DNA of 64,000 nt, taken from Priestia megaterium (GTDB lineage: Bacteria > Bacillota > Bacilli > Bacillales > Bacillaceae_H). The notes under the pieces are model-generated. The model worked only from the letters and a program-made list of their open reading frames with translations, searched no databases and was not told the DNA's origin. Position 1 is the first letter of the stretch. Each line of letters begins with the position of its first letter. The translations under genes were made by a program, and so were the position numbers. The stretch is taken from contig NZ_CP085442.1 of NCBI RefSeq assembly GCF_023824195.1, positions 4,797,501 to 4,861,500 on the forward strand. The letters run 5' to 3'. Of this stretch, positions 17,441-25,747 are shown in pieces.

Positions 17441-17725
17441 ATGCTCGATATTTTTTTAAACGTTTCGCTCATTCTCATTTCTGCTTCAACTATTGGGTTT
17501 GTTTATCGAGTGGTGAAAGGTCCGTCGACTGCTGATCGGGCAATGGCCCTTGACGCTATTGGAATTAACATCATTGCCATCACGGCCATCATCTCGATTA
17601 TTTTTCGAACCCAGGCTTTTTTCGAAGTCATTTTACTGCTAGGCATCATAGCCTTTGTAGGTACCGTTGCTTTTTCTAAGTTTTTAGAGAAAGGAGAAGT
17701 GATTGAATATGAACGTGATCAGTGA
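17441..17725 (+). CDS. mrpF: Na+/H+ antiporter subunit F (MrpF)
   Basis: This 94-residue protein has three hydrophobic helices and the motif RVVKGPSTADRAMALDAIG of the MrpF/PhaF family. Its ATG abuts the mrpE stop, with ATGGAGG inside the end of mrpE as ribosome site. In B. subtilis MrpF is also linked to cholate efflux. It overlaps the next gene by 23 bp. Confidence 0.94.
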   Translation: MLDIFLNVSLILISASTIGFVYRVVKGPSTADRAMALDAIGINIIAITAIISIIFRTQAFFEVILLLGIIAFVGTVAFSKFLEKGEVIEYERDQ

Positions 17726-18071
17726 AATCATTGTAGGAGCTTTGGTACTAATAGGGTCTCTTCTGACAGTTGTAACCATGATTGGGCTTATTCGCTTGCC
17801 TGATACGTATACAAGAAGTCACGCTGCCTCTAAAAGTGCTACCTTAGGCGTCCTGTTTATATTAGTGGGCTGCTTACTCTACTTTTGGCTTGACACTGGC
17901 CATATTAGTGCACGGTTAATTTTAGCGATTGTCTTTGTGTTTATCACCTCTCCTATCGCTGGGCATTTACTAGGAAGAGCGGCTTATTACAGCGGAGTTC
18001 CTCTTTCTGATAAGACCGTTCGGGATGATTTGAAAACCAAACAGCAGAAAAAGCTTACCCATCATGAATAG
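17703..18071 (+). CDS. mrpG: Na+/H+ antiporter subunit G (MrpG)
   Basis: This 122-residue protein has three hydrophobic helices; GLIRLPDTYTRSHAASKSATLG is the family hallmark. The start is uncertain: TTG 17703 is 6 bp behind AAGGAG, while ATG 17709 is 12 bp away, so TTG is slightly favoured. It ends the operon and is followed by a strong terminator. The complete A-G set in canonical order indicates a functional Mrp complex. Confidence 0.93.
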   Translation: MNMNVISEIIVGALVLIGSLLTVVTMIGLIRLPDTYTRSHAASKSATLGVLFILVGCLLYFWLDTGHISARLILAIVFVFITSPIAGHLLGRAAYYSGVPLSDKTVRDDLKTKQQKKLTHHE

Positions 18072-18072
18072 A

Positions 18073-18106
18073 AAAACGCCGTGCGGTTTGCACGGCGTTT
18101 TTTATC
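18073..18106. terminator. Terminator of the mrp operon, bidirectional
   Basis: AAAAACGCCGTGC and GCACGGCGTTTTT form a long stem around GGTTT. The flanking A- and T-runs also suit the convergent alcohol dehydrogenase gene. Confidence 0.9.
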
Positions 18107-18113
18107 GAGAATC

Positions 18114-19277
18114 TTATAAAGAAGCGCGTAGAATTGCTAGTACATCTTCTTTGTTTAATTTTTTAAATTTACCAAATTCACCTTTAGCCATCGCACGATC
18201 AGCCATAAGATCTAATTTATCTTCACCAATATCATAATCAGCTAAGCGAGTTGGTGCACCTAGGCTTGACCAGAATTCACGAAGCTTATCAACACCTTCA
18301 AGTGCTACTTCTTTATCTGTCTTGCCTTCCGTATCTACGTTAAATACGCGTACAGCTACTTGCTTGAAGCGATCTACGTTCTCATCCATTACGTGTTTCA
18401 TCCAGTTCGGGAATAAAATTGCTAATCCACCTGCATGTGGAATGTCATATACAGCTGATACCGCATGCTCAATATTGTGAGTAGCCCAATCGCCTTGGTG
18501 TCCCATTTGTAACATACCGTTTAATGCGATTGTACCATTGTATAAAATCGTTTCACGTAACTCGTAGTTCTCTAAGTCGTTTAATAACTTTGGTCCCGTT
18601 TCAATAACCGTTTGCAGTACTCCTTCACACATGCGATCTTGAAGGGGTGTATTTGTTGCAGCATGGAAATATTGTTCAAATACGTGGCTCATCATGTCGA
18701 CCATGCCATAAACTGTTTGATTTTTTGGTACAGTAAATGTATTAACCGGATCTAAGATAGAGAATTGAGGGAATGTTGCCGGACTGCCCCAGCCGTATTT
18801 TTCTTGTGTTTCCCAATTTGTAATAACAGAACCAGCATTCATTTCTGAACCTGTTGCTGCTAATGTCAGCACTGTTCCAAATGGAAGAGCTTCAGCTGCG
18901 AATACGTCGCGGTTAATGATGTCCCATACGTCTCCATCATATTTTGCGCCTGCTGCGATTGCTTTTGTACAATCGATTACGCTTCCTCCGCCTACTGCAA
19001 GTAAAAATTCAATACCGTTTTCTTTACAAATATCGATTCCTTTTCGAACAGTTGTCAGACGAGGATTCGGCTCTACTCCCGCTAACTCATGTACTTCTGC
19101 ATTCATGTCATTCAGTACATCCATTACTTGATCATATAAACCGCTGCGTTTTACGCTTCCTCCGCCGTATACTAATAATATCTTTTTACCAAAGCGCCCT
19201 GCTTCTGTTTTTAATTGCTCTAATTGACCTTTACCAAAAATTAATTTTGTAGGATTATAAAATGTAAAATTGTTCAC
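18114..19277 (-). CDS. yugJ: Iron-containing alcohol dehydrogenase (YugJ-like, butanol dehydrogenase type)
   Basis: This 387-residue group III alcohol dehydrogenase has an N-terminal nucleotide-binding half with [13 protein letters not shown] and a helical metal-binding half containing [21 protein letters not shown], whose His residues bind the divalent metal. Length and sequence fit the NAD(P)H-dependent butanol dehydrogenase group, B. subtilis YugJ/YugK. It would reduce aldehydes to alcohols or the reverse; the natural substrate is not known. Start is GTG 19277 after AAGGAGG. It is a single-gene unit near the yug genes, as in B. subtilis. Confidence 0.9.
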   Translation of the reverse strand: MNNFTFYNPTKLIFGKGQLEQLKTEAGRFGKKILLVYGGGSVKRSGLYDQVMDVLNDMNAEVHELAGVEPNPRLTTVRKGIDICKENGIEFLLAVGGGSVIDCTKAIAAGAKYDGDVWDIINRDVFAAEALPFGTVLTLAATGSEMNAGSVITNWETQEKYGWGSPATFPQFSILDPVNTFTVPKNQTVYGMVDMMSHVFEQYFHAATNTPLQDRMCEGVLQTVIETGPKLLNDLENYELRETILYNGTIALNGMLQMGHQGDWATHNIEHAVSAVYDIPHAGGLAILFPNWMKHVMDENVDRFKQVAVRVFNVDTEGKTDKEVALEGVDKLREFWSSLGAPTRLADYDIGEDKLDLMADRAMAKGEFGKFKKLNKEDVLAILRASL

Positions 19278-19497
19278 TATAAACTCCTCCTTACGAGCTT
19301 GATTACATGCATCATTATGAAGAACAACTTTTTGATTGTAAAGAAAATTGACTTCCTAAAGATTATTCCCTGTTGACTAGACGCTCACCCCATCCAAATG
19401 AACGTTTATTTGTCTGTATCTTCCAAAAGTAAACATGCATATTTCCCTCAAAAAAAAGCAGGCTAATAAGTGAACTACAAAACAAGGAGGGTTCATC

Positions 19498-19728
19498 ATG
19501 AGTGGTATTCAACGCATTGCGCTCGTATTAACGATTATTGGAGCAATTAACTGGGGACTTATTGGCTTTTTTCAATTTGATTTAGTAGCAGCAATCTTCG
19601 GCGGTCAAACATCTGCTTTCTCCCGCATTATTTATGGATTGGTTGGAATCGCAGGACTGATTAACCTAGGTCTATTATTTAAACCTTCTGCTGAAGTAGA
19701 GCGTACAGAACCTAGAACGGAACATTAA
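19498..19728 (+). CDS. yuzA: DUF378 family membrane protein (YuzA)
   Basis: This 76-residue protein has two hydrophobic helices. The first contains IGAINWGLIGFFQFDLVA and the second RIIYGLVGIAGLINLGLL; both are the DUF378 signature. Its function is unknown. AAGGAGGG lies 7 bp before the ATG and a strong terminator follows, so it is a well-expressed monocistronic unit. B. subtilis YuzA sits in the same neighbourhood. Confidence 0.85.
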   Translation: MSGIQRIALVLTIIGAINWGLIGFFQFDLVAAIFGGQTSAFSRIIYGLVGIAGLINLGLLFKPSAEVERTEPRTEH

Positions 19729-19760
19729 AAAAAGAAGGATAGCTAAGCTATCCTTCTTTT
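19729..19760. terminator. Bidirectional terminator between yuzA and yugI
   Basis: AAAGAAGGATAGCT pairs with AGCTATCCTTCTTT with almost no loop, flanked by A- and T-runs. Confidence 0.9.
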
Positions 19761-19764
19761 TTTC

Positions 19765-20166
19765 TTATTTCTTAATTAGATCTTCGCGGTTTGATTGCTC
19801 AATCCACTCTTCTAATTTTTCTTTTAATGTGTTGAATCCTTGAGTAGATTCAGTGTGAACTGTTGCTTGACCTTGACGCTTTTTAGCAGGTTTTTTAGGT
19901 GCAGAAGCTTCAGTTTTTTCTGGAGCTGGCTCAGTTGCACGAATAGATAAACCAATTTTACCAGTTGACTCATCAACAGATAAAACTTTAACGTTTACTT
20001 CGTCTCCTACTGATAAATGTTCGTTAATATCTTTAACGAAGCCATGTTTTACTTCTGAGATATGAACTAATCCTTGAGTTTCTTCATTTAATGCAACGAA
20101 TGCACCGTATGGTTGAATTCCTGTTACTTTACCTTTTGTAACAGTACCGATTTCAAATTTTGACAT
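19765..20166 (-). CDS. yugI: S1 RNA-binding domain protein (YugI, general stress protein 13)
   Basis: This 133-residue protein has one S1 domain at residues 5-75, with GTVTKGKVTGIQPYGAFVAL and LVHISEVKHGFV. A Lys/Ala/Pro-rich linker and a short acidic C-terminal helix follow. It matches B. subtilis YugI/GSP13, a ribosome-associated general stress protein. The start ATG has TAGGAGTG upstream. It is a single gene between yuzA and alaRT and probably binds structured RNA or the small ribosomal subunit; that role is inferred from family. Confidence 0.9.
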   Translation of the reverse strand: MSKFEIGTVTKGKVTGIQPYGAFVALNEETQGLVHISEVKHGFVKDINEHLSVGDEVNVKVLSVDESTGKIGLSIRATEPAPEKTEASAPKKPAKKRQGQATVHTESTQGFNTLKEKLEEWIEQSNREDLIKK

Positions 20167-20320
20167 ATAAACACTCCTAGATACCTTATTATTTTCACCA
20201 TTATAGCCAATTTAAAATTATAGCACAGTTCATAGATTGAATCAAAAAGTAGTTATACTATATTTATTATTTACCAATTTCGTCACAAATATAAACTAAC
20301 ACTACATTTCATCATAGCAA

Positions 20321-20368
20321 AAAAGATATTATATCAAACCGTCTATACGATATGACATAATATCTTAT
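20321..20368 (-). terminator. Terminator of the alaR-alaT unit
   Basis: On the minus strand AAGATATTAT pairs with ATAATATCTT across a 24-nt loop, followed by TTTTTT. Confidence 0.65.
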
Positions 20369-20373
20369 TTTTA

Positions 20374-21534
20374 TTATAACTTATTTTCAACAAAACGGCT
20401 AATCCGTTTTATGGATTCTTCTAATGATTCCATTGAAGAGGCGTATGAACAGCGAATATGTCCCTCTCCGCCTTTTCCAAATACATTGCCTGGCACCACA
20501 GCTACTCGCTCTTCAAGTAAAAGCTGCTCAGCGAATTCTTCCGATGACAATCCAGTTTTCTTGATAGACGGGAATACATAAAACGCTCCTCCGGGAGAAT
20601 GGCATTCCAGACCAATTTGGTTTAATGACTTCACCATATAGTTCCGTCTTCTGCGATAGCTTTTTCTCATCTCTTCTACGTCATGCTGCCCATTTTGTAG
20701 TGCTTCAATTGCTCCATATTGTGCCATGGTAGGCGCACACATCATTGTATACTGATGAATTTTCAGCATTGCTTTAGCAATCTCAGTTGGTGCACATATG
20801 TAACCAAGACGCCATCCAGTCATGGCAAACCCTTTAGAAAAGCCAGAAATAATAATGGTTCGTTCTTTCATTCCTTCTAAAGAAGCAATAGATGTAAACT
20901 CTTCATCATATGTTAATTCTGCATATATTTCATCCGTGATAACAAGCAAGTCATGCTTTATTACAATATCCGCAATAGCCTGCAGCTCTTCTTTAGATAG
21001 TGAGCTTCCTGTTGGATTATTAGGAGAGCATAAAAGAAGGGCTTTCGTGTTGCTTGTAATGACTTCTTCAATCTGTCTAGGCTGTAGTTTAAACTCTGTT
21101 TCTGCCGTTGTTTCAATTGCCACAGGAACTCCTCCTGCTAGAGAAATTAACGGACTGTAAGACACAAAGTTTGGCTCCACGACAATAATCTCATCTTCAG
21201 GATTAATCAAAGCTCGCATTGTAATGTCTAAAGCCTGACTTCCTCCAACGGTCACAATAATATCATCTTTATAATCATACGAGACGTTAAAATTTCTTTT
21301 CATATACTTCATAATTTCAAAGCGGAGCTCTAAAAGCCCCGCATTTGCTGTATAAGAGGTATATCCTCTTTCCAACGATAAAATACTCGCTTCTCGAACA
21401 GCCCAAGATGTGACAAAATCAGGTTCACCTACTCCAAGAGAGATGACGTTATCCATACTTGCTGCTAAATCAAAAAAGCGGCGAATACCTGAAGGTTTCA
21501 GCTGTTGTACAGTTGTTGACAAGCGCTCTTTCAT
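20374..21534 (-). CDS. alaT: Alanine-type aminotransferase, PLP-dependent (AlaT/YugH)
   Basis: This 386-residue fold-type I aminotransferase of the class I/II group shows SPNNPTGS, DEIYAELTY and SGFSKGFAMTGWRLGY, in which the Lys of SKGF is the Schiff-base residue, and a C-terminal RCSYASS with the carboxylate-binding Arg. B. subtilis YugH (AlaT) is assigned to alanine synthesis from pyruvate. Its ATG overlaps the alaR stop codon (TAATG), so the two genes form one translationally coupled unit. Substrate assignment rests on the adjacent Lrp-type regulator and on synteny. Confidence 0.88.
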   Translation of the reverse strand: MKERLSTTVQQLKPSGIRRFFDLAASMDNVISLGVGEPDFVTSWAVREASILSLERGYTSYTANAGLLELRFEIMKYMKRNFNVSYDYKDDIIVTVGGSQALDITMRALINPEDEIIVVEPNFVSYSPLISLAGGVPVAIETTAETEFKLQPRQIEEVITSNTKALLLCSPNNPTGSSLSKEELQAIADIVIKHDLLVITDEIYAELTYDEEFTSIASLEGMKERTIIISGFSKGFAMTGWRLGYICAPTEIAKAMLKIHQYTMMCAPTMAQYGAIEALQNGQHDVEEMRKSYRRRRNYMVKSLNQIGLECHSPGGAFYVFPSIKKTGLSSEEFAEQLLLEERVAVVPGNVFGKGGEGHIRCSYASSMESLEESIKRISRFVENKL

Positions 21535-22034
21535 TACGGAGACACCACGATTCTGCGATCTTCATCGCCTTGGTCGTAGATGGTACCATCGTGCTTGTAT
21601 TTTTTCATAATAAAGTGAGTCGTTGTAGATAAAACAGAGTCTAGCGTAGAAAGCTTTTCAGAAACAAAAAATGCTACTTCAGACATTGATTTTTCTTCAA
21701 TAATAACAGACAAATCATATGCTCCTGACATTAGGTACACGGATTTCACTTCTTGAAAACGATAGATGCGCTCCGCAATCTCGTCAAAGCCTACTCCTCG
21801 CTTTGGTGCAACTTTTACATCTATCATAGCCGTGACGCCCTCATGTCCATCTACTCGTCTCCAGTTAATATCAGCTGAATATTGCACAATTACTTTTTCT
21901 CTCTCTAGCTTTTTAACAATATTAGAGGTTTCTTCAAACGTTAAATCCACCATTTTTGAAATACTATCTATTGAAATACGGCTATTTTTTTCTAGAATTT
22001 CTAAAATTTCTAACTCTTTTTCTTCTAAGAACAC
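21534..22034 (-). CDS. alaR: Lrp/AsnC family transcriptional regulator (AlaR/YugG)
   Basis: This 166-residue regulator has an N-terminal winged helix (residues 5-60) with ILEILEKNSRISIDSISKMV. The C-terminal RAM (ligand-binding) domain contains VYLMSGAYDLSVIIE. Lrp-type proteins sense amino acids and commonly control the adjacent gene; here it probably governs alaT and itself. Translation starts at GTG 22034 after TAGGAGGGG. A TATAAT -10 element on its strand lies at 22077-22082. The divergent yugF promoter region contains an inverted repeat that could be its operator. Confidence 0.88.
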   Translation of the reverse strand: MFLEEKELEILEILEKNSRISIDSISKMVDLTFEETSNIVKKLEREKVIVQYSADINWRRVDGHEGVTAMIDVKVAPKRGVGFDEIAERIYRFQEVKSVYLMSGAYDLSVIIEEKSMSEVAFFVSEKLSTLDSVLSTTTHFIMKKYKHDGTIYDQGDEDRRIVVSP

Positions 22035-22109
22035 CGCGTTCCCCTCCTACAACGATTAAATTTTTTCACTTTTTCCATTATATCAAATTTAAACACATCT
22101 TTAATGTGA

Positions 22110-22145
22110 AATCTATACCGGTAATTGAGTTTCATTTTATAGATT
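22110..22145. promoter_or_regulatory. Inverted repeat in the alaR-yugF divergent region
   Basis: AATCTATA (22110-22117) and TATAGATT (22138-22145) are perfect complements 20 bp apart. The position between divergent genes, one an Lrp-type regulator, suggests an operator. Confidence 0.4.
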
Positions 22146-22192
22146 GCTGGAAATTAGGACAGACTAGAAAGAAAAAGATGGAGTGAAACAAA

Positions 22193-23041
22193 TTGACTGA
22201 ATCTAAAATTACTTGCCACCAGCGTACTTTTAATGGAGTCAATGTTTACTACGAATGCCATAACTATCACCCTGATAAACCAGCTATTGTATTTATTCAC
22301 GGCTTTTTATCATCTAGTTTTAGCTTTCGACGTTTAATTCCTTTATTTGAAGATACGTTTTCTATCATTACGCTGGATCTTCCGCCATTTGGGCGAAGTG
22401 AAAAATCGTTAACCTTTCAATACTCGTATAAAAACTTAGCCAGAATTGTCATTGAGTTAATTGAATATTTAAAATTGAAAGATGTTGTACTATCGGGACA
22501 CTCAATGGGAGGACAGGTTTGTTTAAACGTAGCAAAGTTAAAGCCTTCTTGCGTATCGAAACTAGTTCTTCTGTGCAGCTCAGCTTATTTAGGACCCTCA
22601 CATTATGGGTTGGTCATGTCTTCTTATGTTCCCTTCTTTTATCTATGGGTAAAAACGTGGCTGTCTCGCAAAGGTGTATTAGGTAACTTGCAAAATGTCG
22701 TATTTGATCATAAGTTAATCGACGAAGAAATGATTGATGGCTATACTGAACCATTTTTGGATGACCGTACGTTTATGGCTTTAACAAGAATGATTCGTGA
22801 TCGAGAAGGAGACTTATCATCAAAGGATTTGCAGCACATAAAAAAACCAAGTTTACTCATTTGGGGAGAAGAAGACCAAGTTGTTCCTTTACATCTCGGA
22901 CGCAAGTTAAAAGATGATTTAACAGACTCTACCTTTATCTCTTTAAAGGAAATTGGACATCTTTTACCAGAAGAGTGTCCCGACATTGTGCAGTCTCATA
23001 TGGTCGATTTCTTGTACGGTGAAAAAGCCCTGTCTCAATAA
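22193..23041 (+). CDS. yugF: Alpha/beta hydrolase (YugF-like)
   Basis: This 282-residue protein has the alpha/beta hydrolase fold with oxyanion segment FIHGFLSSSFSFR, nucleophile elbow GHSMGGQ, a catalytic Asp in LLIWGEEDQVVP and a late His in EIGHLLPEE. It may be an esterase or lipase-like enzyme; the substrate is unknown. The start is TTG 22193 behind GATGGAGTG. It is divergent from alaR and sits next to patB as in B. subtilis. A central hydrophobic cap segment is visible but no signal peptide, so it is cytosolic. Confidence 0.88.
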   Translation: MTESKITCHQRTFNGVNVYYECHNYHPDKPAIVFIHGFLSSSFSFRRLIPLFEDTFSIITLDLPPFGRSEKSLTFQYSYKNLARIVIELIEYLKLKDVVLSGHSMGGQVCLNVAKLKPSCVSKLVLLCSSAYLGPSHYGLVMSSYVPFFYLWVKTWLSRKGVLGNLQNVVFDHKLIDEEMIDGYTEPFLDDRTFMALTRMIRDREGDLSSKDLQHIKKPSLLIWGEEDQVVPLHLGRKLKDDLTDSTFISLKEIGHLLPEECPDIVQSHMVDFLYGEKALSQ

Positions 23042-23208
23042 TGACGGGGCGAGTTCGTATATTTCATACGAGGCGCTAACTTTAATAAAAAATTTGTTAG
23101 TGGTTCTTCAGAAATTTTTTCATTTTTTTATTGACTTCACAAGTTAACTTCGTTGACAAACATATTAAAAATAAGCAAACTATTATATTAAAAAAGGGGG
23201 TACTTTTA

Positions 23209-24381
23209 TTGTCTACTTATTCTTTTGATCAATTAATTAATCGTACAGGTACACAGTCCGTAAAGTGGGACAAAACTGATATCGTTTTTGGAGCAAAAGA
23301 TGTTCTGCCTTTTTGGGTAGCTGATATGGATTTCCAAGCGCCGCCTAATGTTCTTCAAACCATTAATGAGCGTGTCAAACACGGTATTTTCGGCTACACT
23401 TCCCCTACTGAATCTACGGCAAATGCTTTATCATCTTGGGTAGAAAAAAAACATCAGTGGACCATTGATCATGAATGGATTACATACAGTCCAGGAGTTG
23501 TATTTGCCCTGAGTATGGCTATTCAAGCATTTACAGAACCAGGAGATTCAATTTTAATTCAGCCTCCAGTCTATACTCCATTTTTTAACATGATAAAGGT
23601 AAATGATCGAGAAGTTGTTGAAAATCCGTTAAAACTTGCAGGCGATAAATACGAAATTGATTTTGCAGATTTAGAGAAAAAATTTGCAGAAGGTGTAAAA
23701 TTAATGATTCTTTGCAGTCCTCACAATCCAGTAGGACGCGTGTGGACAAAAGAAGAACTGAAGAGGCTTGCCGATCTTTGTCAAAAATACAATGTATTAA
23801 TTGTTTCAGATGAAATCCATTCTGATCTAATTTACCAGCCTTATAAACACATTCCCATTAGCATGGTGAGTGAAGATGCGGCCAATCGAACCATTACGTG
23901 TATGGCCCCTAGCAAAACATTTAATATACCGGGACTTCAGGCTTCAGCTGTTATTATTCCAAATGAGAAACTGCGCACACAGTATGTTCAGCAGCAGCAA
24001 AAACAAGGGTTTTCTAATTTAAACACATTCGGAATAATTGGGTTAGAGGCGGCTTATAGCGAAGGTGAAGAGTGGCTAGAAGCACTGCTTGTGTATCTGA
24101 AGAAAAATGTAGATCTCGTGACGCGTTTTATAAGTGAGAACTTGCCTGAACTGCGAGTGGTTCAGCCAGAAGGAACTTATTTACTATGGATTGACTGCAA
24201 CAAGCTACATTTATCAGAAGAAGAATTACATGAACGCTTATTAGAAAAAGGTAAAATCGCCGTAGAAAAAGGCGAAAAATACAGTTCCACATATGGAAAA
24301 GGTTTTATCCGCTTGAACATTGGCTGTTCACATGAACAACTTCAAGAAGGATTAAATCGCTTAAAAGTAGCTTTAACGTAA
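23209..24381 (+). CDS. patB: Cystathionine beta-lyase, PLP-dependent (PatB)
   Basis: This 390-residue MalY/PatB-type C-S lyase cleaves cystathionine to homocysteine, pyruvate and ammonia. The family start FDQLINRTGTQSVKWD, then DMDFQAPP, CSPHNPVGRVW, SDEIHSDLI and APSKTFNIPGLQ, with the PLP Lys in SKTF, are all present. The frame opens at 23131, but TTG 23209, eight bases behind AAAAAGGGGG, fits the family N-terminus MSTYSFDQL. PatB gives the cell a route from cysteine to methionine and fits the window's strong sulfur content. Two small hairpins lie in the 167-bp gap after yugF. Confidence 0.93.
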   Translation: MSTYSFDQLINRTGTQSVKWDKTDIVFGAKDVLPFWVADMDFQAPPNVLQTINERVKHGIFGYTSPTESTANALSSWVEKKHQWTIDHEWITYSPGVVFALSMAIQAFTEPGDSILIQPPVYTPFFNMIKVNDREVVENPLKLAGDKYEIDFADLEKKFAEGVKLMILCSPHNPVGRVWTKEELKRLADLCQKYNVLIVSDEIHSDLIYQPYKHIPISMVSEDAANRTITCMAPSKTFNIPGLQASAVIIPNEKLRTQYVQQQQKQGFSNLNTFGIIGLEAAYSEGEEWLEALLVYLKKNVDLVTRFISENLPELRVVQPEGTYLLWIDCNKLHLSEEELHERLLEKGKIAVEKGEKYSSTYGKGFIRLNIGCSHEQLQEGLNRLKVALT

Positions 24382-24419
24382 AAAACAGCGTTCTTTCTCA
24401 CGAAAGAACGCTGTTTTTA
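24382..24419. terminator. Bidirectional terminator between patB and sodC-like gene
   Basis: AAAAACAGCGTTCTTTC and GAAAGAACGCTGTTTTT form a 17-bp stem with a short loop. Confidence 0.92.
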
Positions 24420-24941
24420 ATGTTTTTTTGAAATAACTCCGCAGGCGATTCGCTTGCCAGAATTACCTGATGGCTCTGTCATTCCGTCATCACCTTGTTC
24501 GGTAATAACAAGGGATGAACCATCCATACGCTTAACGAGAGATGTCTTTCCTTCTTTTAACGTGACTTGAGGAACCATATCTGTTCCTGTATACGTCTGA
24601 TCGTCTTCTACCACAATATTTTTCATATCGCCTAAATGCGGTCCTTTTGGATTTAACAGTCCGTGTTTCTTTTTATCAGGATCAAGGTGATTGCCCGCAC
24701 TTTTAAAGTTAGGAGCTTTGCAAATTCCCATTTCATGAATATGTACGCCGTGTTTGCCAGGTGTAAGTCCGCTTAAGTTGTACGTAAACTCAATTCCATC
24801 GGCCTGCTCTTTCAACTTGACTGTACCGATGCTATCTCCATCTGCGTTATAGACTTTGACTTCTTTATTGGATATTTCTTTTTCCATACACCCCGTTAAC
24901 AAGAAAAAAGGCACGGTTCCAATGAGTAGTAGTTTTTTCAT
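24417..24941 (-). CDS. sodC: Cu-Zn superoxide dismutase-like lipoprotein (SodC/YojM type), one Cu ligand missing
   Basis: This 174-residue precursor has a lipoprotein signal peptide with lipobox LLTGC (Cys18), so it is anchored outside the membrane. The SOD fold retains the HGVHIHEMG site (Cu ligands His67, His69), bridging His85, zinc ligands His93, His102 and Asp105, and Cys74 and Cys167 for the usual disulfide. The last Cu ligand, normally in a VVHE motif, is Thr147 (SLVITEQ). B. subtilis YojM is known to lack Cu ligands and to be poorly active; this protein may likewise be a weak enzyme or a metal-binding paralogue. ATG 24941 follows TTGGAGGG; the upstream extension to 24992 lacks a ribosome site. 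Confidence 0.88.
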   Translation of the reverse strand: MKKLLLIGTVPFFLLTGCMEKEISNKEVKVYNADGDSIGTVKLKEQADGIEFTYNLSGLTPGKHGVHIHEMGICKAPNFKSAGNHLDPDKKKHGLLNPKGPHLGDMKNIVVEDDQTYTGTDMVPQVTLKEGKTSLVKRMDGSSLVITEQGDDGMTEPSGNSGKRIACGVISKKH

Positions 24942-25044
24942 GTTGCCCTCCAATCGCGTATGCACTAGCGAAAGTTTTAGATGTCTTTCCATAGATTGTC
25001 CAGCAACATATTATTTTAAACGCTTACATTTTATTTGCATTTCA

Positions 25045-25242
25045 TTACAGTGATTTCTTATTTTCCTGTTCTTTCAGCTTTGCTTCTAATTCCTTCGTTT
25101 TTTCTTCTTCTTTTTTAGAAACCTTAATGATTAAACGCCATACTGCAACTGCTGCTAGCACAAAAATCGCCATAGTAGCAAAAGCAGGAATATATTCTCT
25201 TTTATCTTCCGGAAAATAAAGCAAAAACATTAAATACATCAT
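25045..25242 (-). CDS. Small single-pass membrane protein, unknown
   Basis: This protein of about 65 residues has a short hydrophobic N-terminus, a strong membrane helix AFATMAIFVLAAVAVWRLII and a highly charged Lys/Glu tail likely to be helical in the cytosol. I do not recognise the family. ATG 25251 overlaps the AAAGGA site, so ATG 25242 is the more probable start. It lies upstream of and divergent from kapB. Confidence 0.55.
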   Translation of the reverse strand: MMYLMFLLYFPEDKREYIPAFATMAIFVLAAVAVWRLIIKVSKKEEEKTKELEAKLKEQENKKSL

Positions 25243-25327
25243 GTACAACATCCTTTCATAGAAACGGTAGGGGGTTTTGATTTATACTGTTGATAACAAA
25301 CACTTTACTTAAAGGAGATCTGGCAAT

Positions 25328-25708
25328 ATGACATTTACAATTGGTCAAACCGTTACGGCACTTTATAAAACTGGGAAATACATCGGTGAAATTACACAAG
25401 TTCGAGATTTACATTATGTTGTGCGAATTCAAGCTGTGTTAAAGCATCCAGAACAAGGTGACTTACATAATCCTGGACAAGTGGACGTACCTTTTTTTCA
25501 CGAGCGAAAAGCACTTTCATTTCGAGAGCAGGCCAATATTCCTCAAAAAATGGTTCATCTCTATGAAGACAGCATTCCCGATTATAAAGATTCACTAAAA
25601 AAAGCACTTGAATTAAAGATAGCTGAACAACAAGCCAAAGATAGCCCTTTTGCTCAAGCAAGTATTGCCTGTTTAGAAGAGTTAAAAAAAGAGTACGGTA
25701 TTCATTAA
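25328..25708 (+). CDS. kapB: Kinase-associated protein B (KapB)
   Basis: This 126-residue protein starts with TFTIGQTVTALYKTGKYIGEI, a small beta-barrel-like segment, followed by VLKHPEQGDLHNPGQVDVPFFHERKAL and a helical C-terminal half. It corresponds to B. subtilis KapB, needed for activation of sporulation through sensor kinase KinB. The B. subtilis protein has been called a lipoprotein, but no signal peptide or lipobox is visible here. AAAGGAG lies before the ATG. It converges on kapD, its usual neighbour. Confidence 0.88.
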   Translation: MTFTIGQTVTALYKTGKYIGEITQVRDLHYVVRIQAVLKHPEQGDLHNPGQVDVPFFHERKALSFREQANIPQKMVHLYEDSIPDYKDSLKKALELKIAEQQAKDSPFAQASIACLEELKKEYGIH

Positions 25709-25710
25709 GC

Positions 25711-25747
25711 AAAAAGCCAAATTCACATAGAAGTGATTTGGCTTTTA
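25711..25747. terminator. Bidirectional terminator between kapB and kapD
   Basis: AAAAGCCAAAT and ATTTGGCTTTT form an imperfect stem extended by TCAC/GTGA pairing. Confidence 0.8.
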
